From contig CAVOSA010000024.1 in assembly GCA_963698735.1 (NCBI GenBank), forward strand, positions 124,001 through 188,000: DNA of 64,000 bases, read 5' to 3'. This stretch comes from RPQJ01 sp963698735 (GTDB taxonomy: Bacteria; Pseudomonadota; Gammaproteobacteria; Steroidobacterales; Steroidobacteraceae). The notes beneath the pieces are model-generated. The model was not told where the DNA came from, did not search any database, and was given only the letters and a program-made list of their open reading frames with translations. The number at the start of each line of letters is the position of its first letter. Positions within the stretch are counted from its first letter, which is position 1. The position numbers were made by a program, and so were the translations under genes. Shown here in pieces: positions 10,273-17,765 of this stretch.

Positions 10273-10490
10273 CTGTCGGGCGCGGGCGCGTAACCAACAA
10301 CGTTCGGCGGCTGCGCGAAGCGGCGGCGATGACGCAGGCGGAACTCGGCCTGCGTGTTGGCGCAACGCGCCAGACCATCATCGCGATCGAGGCGGAGAAA
10401 TACGCGCCGTCGCTGGAACTCGCCTTCAAGCTCGCGCGCACGTTCGAGCGCCCAGTGGACGAGGTGTTCCGCTTCCACGAGGACGACTGA
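10269..10490 (+). CDS. Small XRE-family transcriptional regulator
   Basis: A 73-residue protein that is almost only a helix-turn-helix. VRRLREAAAMTQAELGLRVG is followed by TRQTIIAIEAEKYAPSLELA and ends FERPVDEVFRF. This is the YozG-like type encoded beside DUF2178 membrane proteins. GTG start within the GTGA overlap with the preceding gene, so the two are coupled. Its likely target is the pair of ATGT-AAA-ACAT dyads upstream. Its stop abuts that of the convergent MHS permease with no spacer. Confidence 0.88.
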   Translation: MTVGRGRVTNNVRRLREAAAMTQAELGLRVGATRQTIIAIEAEKYAPSLELAFKLARTFERPVDEVFRFHEDD

Positions 10491-11774
10491 TCAGGTCCCG
10501 CTCCCGGTCTCCCGGTGGATCAGGCTGTGATCGCGGGTCTCGCTCAGCCGCAGCGTCGCTAGCAGCCCGACCACCATCATGCCGGCCACGATCCAGAAGA
10601 ACGCCGACTCGTGCCCGACCTGTTTCAGGTACAGCGCGGCAGTCTCTGCGTTGCCGCCGAAGATCGCCTGCGCGATCGCATACGGCACCGCCACGCCCAG
10701 CGCACGGACGTGCGCGGGGTAGAGTTCTGCCTTGAAGATGGCGCTCATTCCGCAGTAGCCCGACAGCAGCACCAGCGGTACCAGCCCGAGGAGGTAAGCC
10801 GTCACCGGGCTCGTAGCGGTCGAAATTGCGGCAAGCACCGGCACGCTGACGATGGCGAGTCCGCCGTAGGACACGAGCAGCGTGCGCCGGTGCCCGATGC
10901 GGTCTGCGAGCCAGCCGGCCAGCGGCGGCAGGAACAGGAACGTCGCCAGCAGCAGCGTCGTCACCTGCGACGCCACCGGCTTGGCGAAGCCGGCGCTGTT
11001 GACCAGCAGCTTCTGCATGTACGCGGTGTAGGTGTAGAACCCGAGTCCGCCGGCGGCAGTCAGCGCCATCACGGTCATGGTTTCCCGCGGGTAATGCGTG
11101 AACAGCGCCCACGCACGCCCACGTTCATGCGCTGGCCCGGACGCGTGCGTGAACGAACGGGTCTCGTGGATGCCGCGGCGCATCCACCACACGACGACCG
11201 CCAGCACGGCGCCCACCGCGAACGGAATACGCCAGCCCCAGTCATAGAGCTGCTGCTCGGTGAGCACGCGTTGCAGCAGCACCAGCAGCAGCAGCGCGGC
11301 CAGTTGCCCTCCGGTCAGCGTGACGTACAGGAACCCGGACCAGAAACCGCGCTGGCCGCGACCCGCCATCTCGCTGATGTAGGTCGCAGAGGCGCCATAC
11401 TCGCCGCCGACCGAGAGCCCCTGCAGCAGCCGCGCCAGCAACAGCAGCGCCGGCGACAGCAGGCCCAGTCCGGTCGGGATCAGCGCGATCATCAGCGATC
11501 CGCCGCACATCATCGCCACAGACAAGGTGAGTGCCGTCCGACGTCCGGCACGATCGGCGTACCTGCCGAACAGCAGTGCGCCGACGGGCCGGGCGATGAA
11601 ACCCACAGCGAAAATTGCCGCAGCACTCAGCAGCTGCGCGGTCTGGTCACCCGCCGGAAAGAACGCGCGCGAAAAATAGATGGCGAATGCCGAATAGGCG
11701 AACCAGTCGAACCATTCGACGAAGTTGCCCGCCGAACCGCCGAGAATGTTCTTGAAACGCTGTGCCGGGGTCAC
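10491..11774 (-). CDS. MHS-family MFS permease (metabolite:H+ symporter)
   Basis: A 427-residue permease with about 12 membrane segments. GNFVEWFDWFAY near the N-terminus, GRYADRAGRR in loop 2-3 and LLQGLSVGGEYG are signatures of the KgtP/ProP/ShiA (metabolite:H+ symporter) branch, which carries dicarboxylates, betaines or shikimate. The substrate cannot be read from sequence. The start is GTG at 11774, inside the end of the upstream TAXI gene (36-bp overlap); the frame is open further upstream but lies wholly in that gene. It is the last gene of a gltS-TAXI-MHS operon. Confidence 0.85.
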   Translation of the reverse strand: MTPAQRFKNILGGSAGNFVEWFDWFAYSAFAIYFSRAFFPAGDQTAQLLSAAAIFAVGFIARPVGALLFGRYADRAGRRTALTLSVAMMCGGSLMIALIPTGLGLLSPALLLLARLLQGLSVGGEYGASATYISEMAGRGQRGFWSGFLYVTLTGGQLAALLLLVLLQRVLTEQQLYDWGWRIPFAVGAVLAVVVWWMRRGIHETRSFTHASGPAHERGRAWALFTHYPRETMTVMALTAAGGLGFYTYTAYMQKLLVNSAGFAKPVASQVTTLLLATFLFLPPLAGWLADRIGHRRTLLVSYGGLAIVSVPVLAAISTATSPVTAYLLGLVPLVLLSGYCGMSAIFKAELYPAHVRALGVAVPYAIAQAIFGGNAETAALYLKQVGHESAFFWIVAGMMVVGLLATLRLSETRDHSLIHRETGSGT

Positions 11775-11808
11775 GGCCGCTACCGACCGGGGTGGCCGAC
11801 CGGCGGCA

Positions 11809-13311
11809 TCATGGTGCCGTCGCCGGCGGCGCTGCGCTGACCGGAGACTTCGTCGCGGCGAAATACTCCGCCGCGCCATCGTGCAGTGGAATCGTCACGC
11901 CCGACAACGCACGCTCGCGCGACAGCCGCGACGCACTCACGCCGCGATCGACCGCCAGCCCGCCCTCGAACAGGAAATCGAGCACCTGCTTCACAGATGC
12001 GTCGGGAACCGAGCTGCTGGCGACCAGCAGCGCGGTCGCCGCAAGCGTGGGCACGTCGCGCGCCTGCGGGCCGTAGGTGTGTTGCGAAATCGTGAGCGGC
12101 ACCAGTCCAGGCACGGATTCCGCCAGACGCGTCGTCGCATCGGGGTCGAGCGGCAGCAGGATCATCGGCGCCTGCGCGGACGCAGCCGCCAGCTGGCGCC
12201 ATGGAGCCGAGATGACCTCGATCACCGCGTCGATCCGGCTGGCCGCAAGCAACTGCAGGGCCTCGTCGGGACCGCGCGCGTCGACGATCACGTAGTCGTC
12301 GCGCTCGAGACCGTGTGCGCGCAGCACCTGCATCGCGGTCTGGCGTGTTCCCGACCCACGGCTGCCAACCGCAACACGCGCGCCGCGCAGGCTGACAACG
12401 GAGGCAAGCCCCGAGTCTTCGCGCACGACGACGTGCACGGGCTCCGGGAACAGCGCCGCGACGCCACGCAGGTGCCGCAGCGGCCCATGGCTGGCGAATG
12501 CGTCCTGCCCCGTCACCGCGGCGGCGGCCACATCGCTCTGCACGAGCGCGAAGCGCGCCTCGCCCGAATCGATCATGAGCGCATTCGTGACGCTGCCTTG
12601 CGTGTTCGCCTGCGTCACGGACCATGCAGCGGCACGCGGCCGCAGCGACTCGACGAAGCGCGCGTACTCACCGCCGGCGGGACCTGTCGCAACGACGAAG
12701 CCCTGCTCGCCCTGGTTGAGCCGCAACTTGATGTTCTGCAGCGCCTGGTCAAGTTCCTCGGCAACGATCGCGTCGTCTGCGTCGCGCAGGCCTGGCGTCG
12801 TGTTGACGATGCCGGCGAGACGTTCGATGAGGTCGCTCGACTTGATGACGCGACCCGTGGCAGCTACGGGCTTCGCCGTGGCCGGCGGCAGCAACGAGGC
12901 CTGCCACGAGTCGCCGGCGCGGCGATAGACCATTGAACCGTAGGCGCGCAGTTCGGACCCTGCATCGACCCGGCCCGAACCGAGCCCGATCACGCCACCG
13001 TCCGTGGCGCCGAGCGCGTTCGCGATCAGCTCCGGACTCAGGCCGCTCCAGTCAGAGGGATCGTAGGGCGCCGTGAACGCGAGCACGGCGTTGTAGTAGA
13101 CGATGGCCTGCGACCCACCGTCCTTTGCACCCGCGAGGGGCGCGCTGCCCTGCCTGTTCAGCGATTTCACTTCGAGCATTCGGCTGCCGAACAAGGTGTC
13201 GAGTTGCGCCTGCACGTCCCGCTCCAGGCCGGCCTGATCGGGGCCGCGGGCGCAACCTGCCAAGGCGACCAGGACCAGGACAGGCAGCAGTCCGCGGCAG
13301 GAGGGCCTCAT
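11809..13311 (-). CDS. TAXI-family solute-binding lipoprotein
   Basis: A 500-residue exported protein. The N-terminus MRPSCRGLLPVLVLVALAGC is a lipoprotein signal with lipobox LAGC. The second half, from about residue 215 (VVATGPAGGEYARFVESL), is the TAXI binding fold seen with TRAP transporters, with RGARVAVGSRGSGTRQTA further on. The first 200 residues are an extra domain I do not recognise; typical TAXI proteins have about 320 residues. No TRAP membrane subunit is near; instead the neighbours are GltS and an MHS carrier. A known TAXI protein (VC0430) binds glutamate, so a link with GltS is plausible but inferred. Confidence 0.85.
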   Translation of the reverse strand: MRPSCRGLLPVLVLVALAGCARGPDQAGLERDVQAQLDTLFGSRMLEVKSLNRQGSAPLAGAKDGGSQAIVYYNAVLAFTAPYDPSDWSGLSPELIANALGATDGGVIGLGSGRVDAGSELRAYGSMVYRRAGDSWQASLLPPATAKPVAATGRVIKSSDLIERLAGIVNTTPGLRDADDAIVAEELDQALQNIKLRLNQGEQGFVVATGPAGGEYARFVESLRPRAAAWSVTQANTQGSVTNALMIDSGEARFALVQSDVAAAAVTGQDAFASHGPLRHLRGVAALFPEPVHVVVREDSGLASVVSLRGARVAVGSRGSGTRQTAMQVLRAHGLERDDYVIVDARGPDEALQLLAASRIDAVIEVISAPWRQLAAASAQAPMILLPLDPDATTRLAESVPGLVPLTISQHTYGPQARDVPTLAATALLVASSSVPDASVKQVLDFLFEGGLAVDRGVSASRLSRERALSGVTIPLHDGAAEYFAATKSPVSAAPPATAP

Positions 13312-13312
13312 C

Positions 13313-14524
13313 TCAGAACCCCAGCGCCGGCAACGCGAAGTACGCCTGCAGTACGAGGGCGTTGGCGATGTCCGCGAAGAACGCACCGACGATCGGGATC
13401 AGCAGGAACGCGAGCGGTGCCGGGCCGTGGCGTTGAGTGAGCGTCTGCATCACCGACATCGCCACCGCCGTGGTGGCGAGGCCCGCCGCCACGTGCCCCC
13501 CTGCGACCACCGCGGCGTCGTAATCGTTGCCCATCACGCGCCCGGTGATGAAGTAGGCGAAGGCCGCGGTCACCAGCGCGTTGACGACGATGATCAACAG
13601 CATCGGGCCGGCGAGCGTGGCCAGGTCGAGGATGCGCATCGACATCAGCGCCATGATCAGGAACAGCGAGAGCGACACACCGCCAACCGCCTGCGCGGCA
13701 CGGTCGTTGATGCCCTCGATCCTGAACACCGTCGCCAGGTTGCGCACGATCATGCCGATCAGCAGCGCCCACAGGAAATCGGGCAGCAGGATGCCGGTGC
13801 CCTTCATGAGTGCGTGCACGTGGTGGGCGACGCCGATGCAGACCAGGCAGACCAGCAGCACGAACAGCAGTTGTTCGGTCGTGATCGGCATGAAGAACGG
13901 ATTCTCGGGAACGGTCTCCGGCGCCGCAGACTGGCTGGACGCGCCCGACGCGCGCGCCCTGGCCCGTTTCATCAGTCGTTCGGCCACGGGGCCCGACAGC
14001 AGGCTGCCGAGGATCAACCCCGCCGTCGCGGCGGCCATGCCGAGTTCCATCGCGCCCTGCAGGTTACGGGTCTCGCCGAAGCTGGCCGCATATGCAGCTG
14101 CAGTGCCATGGCCGCCCGTCAACGAGATGGAGCCGCCGAGCAGGCCCACCAGCGGATGCAGGTCGAGCAGCCGCGCCATCGTGATGCCGATCGCGTCCTG
14201 GATCGCCATCAGCAGCACGAACAGTACGAGCAGGATCACGAGCTTGCGGCCGCCGCGGGCCAGCGAGCGCACGTCGGCGCCGAGGCCGAGCGTGGCGAAG
14301 AACGCGAGCAGCAGCGGGTCCTTGAGCGACTCGTCCATGGTGAACTGCACCGGCATTACGAGCCCGGCCAACGCCAGCACGACCGCGAACAGGAAGCCGC
14401 CGACGACAGGCACCGGAATGCTGTAACGCTGCAGCACGGCCGAGCGCGCCACGATCAACTGCCCGACGAAGAACAGCGCCGTCGCGAGGGCGAGCGTGGC
14501 CAGCAGGTTGAGGTTGATGGTCAC
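13313..14524 (-). CDS. gltS: Sodium:glutamate symporter GltS
   Basis: A 403-residue inner-membrane carrier of the ESS family that imports glutamate with sodium. About ten membrane segments, with the conserved re-entrant motifs GGHGTAAAYAASF in the first half and VAGGHVAAGLATTAVAM in the second, showing the inverted repeat of the family. A polar, Ala/Arg-rich cytoplasmic loop lies at about residues 190-215. Its stop is 1 base before the ATG of the TAXI lipoprotein, so the two are surely cotranscribed. Confidence 0.92.
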   Translation of the reverse strand: MTINLNLLATLALATALFFVGQLIVARSAVLQRYSIPVPVVGGFLFAVVLALAGLVMPVQFTMDESLKDPLLLAFFATLGLGADVRSLARGGRKLVILLVLFVLLMAIQDAIGITMARLLDLHPLVGLLGGSISLTGGHGTAAAYAASFGETRNLQGAMELGMAAATAGLILGSLLSGPVAERLMKRARARASGASSQSAAPETVPENPFFMPITTEQLLFVLLVCLVCIGVAHHVHALMKGTGILLPDFLWALLIGMIVRNLATVFRIEGINDRAAQAVGGVSLSLFLIMALMSMRILDLATLAGPMLLIIVVNALVTAAFAYFITGRVMGNDYDAAVVAGGHVAAGLATTAVAMSVMQTLTQRHGPAPLAFLLIPIVGAFFADIANALVLQAYFALPALGF

Positions 14525-14544
14525 GTGTCCGTTGCCCGTTCGTT

Positions 14545-15195
14545 TCAGCGGCCCGTCCCGGCTCCTGCCGTGCGGTCGAAATCCGCGTCCGCGCTGGCGA
14601 GGTCCGACGCGCAGAAACCCAGGTCACGCAGCAGGCCGTCGTTGAGCCGGTACACCCATGCGTGCACGGTCAGCGAATGACCCCGCTCCCAGGCCTGCTG
14701 CACGATCGTCGTGCGGCACACGCGCCGCGCCTGGAACAGCACGTTCAGCTCGCAGAGCCGGTCTGCGCGCTGCTCATCCGCCGGCAGCAGGGCCAGCTCG
14801 GCAGCGTAGAGCTTGGCGATGTCGCGGATCGGCAGCAGCCAGTTGTCGACCAGACCGAGCGGCCGCTGCTGCCACGCCGCGGTCACGCCGCCGCAGCCGT
14901 AGTGGCCGCAGACGATCACGTGCTCGATGCCGAGCACGTCGATGGCGTACTGCAGCACCGAGAGACAGCTGAAATCGTTGTGGAAGACCAGGTTCGCGAC
15001 GTTGCGATGGACGAACAGTTCGCCAGGTGCGAGGCCCACGATCTCGTTCGCCGGTACGCGGCTATCGGAACAGCCGATCCACAGGTAGCGCGGATTCTGC
15101 TGCGCGGAAAGCTCGCCGAAGAACCCCGGATGGCGCTTCTCGGTGGCCGCTGCCCACCGGCGATTGTTCTCGAACAGATCCGGCAGCTTGTTCAA
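14545..15195 (-). CDS. can: Beta-class carbonic anhydrase
   Basis: A 216-residue zinc enzyme interconverting CO2 and bicarbonate. The ligands are Cys42, His98 and Cys101; the Asp44-Arg46 dyad is in CSDSRVP, and HYGCGG follows. The length and FENNRRWA start fit the E. coli Can group. It lies 20 bp before gltS on the same strand, so it may head that operon. It is divergent from the H1-like protein gene. Confidence 0.95.
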   Translation of the reverse strand: MNKLPDLFENNRRWAAATEKRHPGFFGELSAQQNPRYLWIGCSDSRVPANEIVGLAPGELFVHRNVANLVFHNDFSCLSVLQYAIDVLGIEHVIVCGHYGCGGVTAAWQQRPLGLVDNWLLPIRDIAKLYAAELALLPADEQRADRLCELNVLFQARRVCRTTIVQQAWERGHSLTVHAWVYRLNDGLLRDLGFCASDLASADADFDRTAGAGTGR

Positions 15196-15346
15196 TGGCG
15201 CGGGCCCGGAGCGGTAGTTGCCGGGAGTCTAGCAGCGCGGGCGAACCGTCCGCTCATTGACCTGAACGCGCGTCACGGTTAGGTTGCGCACCGACTGACC
15301 CGACTGACTGACCTTGCAAACAACCGAACAGGACCTGGAGACACAC

Positions 15347-15583
15347 ATGGCAGCAAAGAAAAAGGCAGCGAAGAAGAAGACGATCCGTCGCACGACGCTG
15401 CGCAGCTCGAAGGGCACCAAGCTCTACGCAGTGCGCGCGGCGGATGGCACCTTCAAGGACATCCAGACCTACAAGCGCGCCCACGCCGCCGACATTCGCA
15501 AGAGCTCGAAGGCCGAATCGACAAAGAAGGCAGCCAAGAAGAAGGCTCCGGCACGAAAGAAGGCCGCGGCGAAGAAGAAGTGA
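15347..15583 (+). CDS. Small histone-H1-like basic protein
   Basis: A 78-residue protein with Lys/Ala-rich ends (MAAKKKAAKKK at the start, KKAPARKKAAAKKK at the end). Between them is a short ordered-looking core, GTKLYAVRAADGTFKDIQTY and RAHAADIRKSS. Similar cores flanked by basic tails occur in other proteobacteria; DNA or RNA binding is likely but unproved. The ATG at 15347 has CTGGAG upstream. It is a single gene with its own terminator. The tails recall the N-terminal tail of RpoD in this window. Confidence 0.75.
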   Translation: MAAKKKAAKKKTIRRTTLRSSKGTKLYAVRAADGTFKDIQTYKRAHAADIRKSSKAESTKKAAKKKAPARKKAAAKKK

Positions 15584-15588
15584 TGCAA

Positions 15589-15618
15589 GGGGCGCCTCGC
15601 AACAGGCGCCCCTTCTTC
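15589..15618 (+). terminator. Terminator of the H1-like gene
   Basis: GGGGCGCCT (15589-15597) and AGGCGCCCC (15604-15612) form a perfect 9-bp stem with loop CGCAAC, followed by TTCTTC. It starts 5 bases after the stop. Confidence 0.75.
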
Positions 15619-15712
15619 CATCTGCAGTCCTGCGCTCGATCGTCACTGGCCCGGTCCGGGCAGCAGCAGCCGACGCGGGCTGCCAACGGTCGCCTCTGGT
15701 AACCTGAGCGGC

Positions 15713-16888
<1,176 letters not shown>

Positions 16889-16898
16889 GAGCAGCGCG

Positions 16899-17738
16899 TT
16901 GCCGAGCATCGTCCCCGAAGGTGAAACCCGCGGCTGGATCATTCCGATCGGCGGCGCCGAGAACAAGGAAAACGACCGGCACATCCTCGAGCGCTTCGTG
17001 CGCGTGTCCGGTGGTCGCGACGCCGACATCGTCGTGATCCCGACCGCGAGCCGGCTCAACGAGACCGGGCCGCGTTACGAGAAGCTGTTCGGCGACCTCG
17101 GCGCGGCCCGTGTCACGTCGATGGATTTCGACACGCGCCGCGACTGCCATGAGCCAGGGCGGCTGCGCAGGCTCGAAGAGGCAACCGGCATCTTCTTCAC
17201 GGGTGGCAACCAGCTGCGGATCTCGACGCTGCTCGGCGGCACACCGGTCGCGAAGCTGATCCGAATCCGCAACGCCAATGGCGTGACCGTGGGCGGCACC
17301 AGCGCCGGCGCCAGCATCCTGAGCGAACACATGATTGCGTTCGGCGACGAAGGCTCGTCGGTGATCTCGGGCAGCGTGCGGCTTGCGCCCGGCCTCGGGC
17401 TCACCAATCGCTTCATCATCGACCAGCACTTCCGCCAGCGCGACCGGCTCGGCCGCCTGCTGACGGCCCTCGCGTACAACCCGTTTGCCGTCGGCATCGG
17501 CCTCGACGAAGACACGGCCGCCTTCATCGGACCGGACGAAACGGTCGAGGTCGAGGGCAGCGGCGGCGTCACGATCGTCGATGCAAGCGACGTGTCGTTC
17601 TCGTCGATGGACAGCGTGAGCGAGGGCCAGCCGGTCTGCCTGCTCGGGCTGAAGCTGCACATCCTGGTGGCCGGCGCGACGTTCAACCTGCACACACGCG
17701 TGGCGCAGGCCGGCTCGCTGGTCGTCCCGAAAGAATAA
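16899..17738 (+). CDS. cphB: Cyanophycinase
   Basis: A 279-residue serine exopeptidase of family S51 that cuts cyanophycin to beta-Asp-Arg dipeptides. The nucleophile is Ser135 in GGTSAGAS; IIPIGGAENK and FFTGGNQLR are family blocks and IIDQHF holds a conserved His. The start is TTG at 16899 with AGGAG 7 bases upstream (16887-16891); the open frame further upstream runs inside iadA. Next comes cphA, 27 bp downstream. Confidence 0.95.
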   Translation: MPSIVPEGETRGWIIPIGGAENKENDRHILERFVRVSGGRDADIVVIPTASRLNETGPRYEKLFGDLGAARVTSMDFDTRRDCHEPGRLRRLEEATGIFFTGGNQLRISTLLGGTPVAKLIRIRNANGVTVGGTSAGASILSEHMIAFGDEGSSVISGSVRLAPGLGLTNRFIIDQHFRQRDRLGRLLTALAYNPFAVGIGLDEDTAAFIGPDETVEVEGSGGVTIVDASDVSFSSMDSVSEGQPVCLLGLKLHILVAGATFNLHTRVAQAGSLVVPKE

Positions 17739-17765
17739 AGTCGTCACGTCAGGAGGGAGCCGGGA

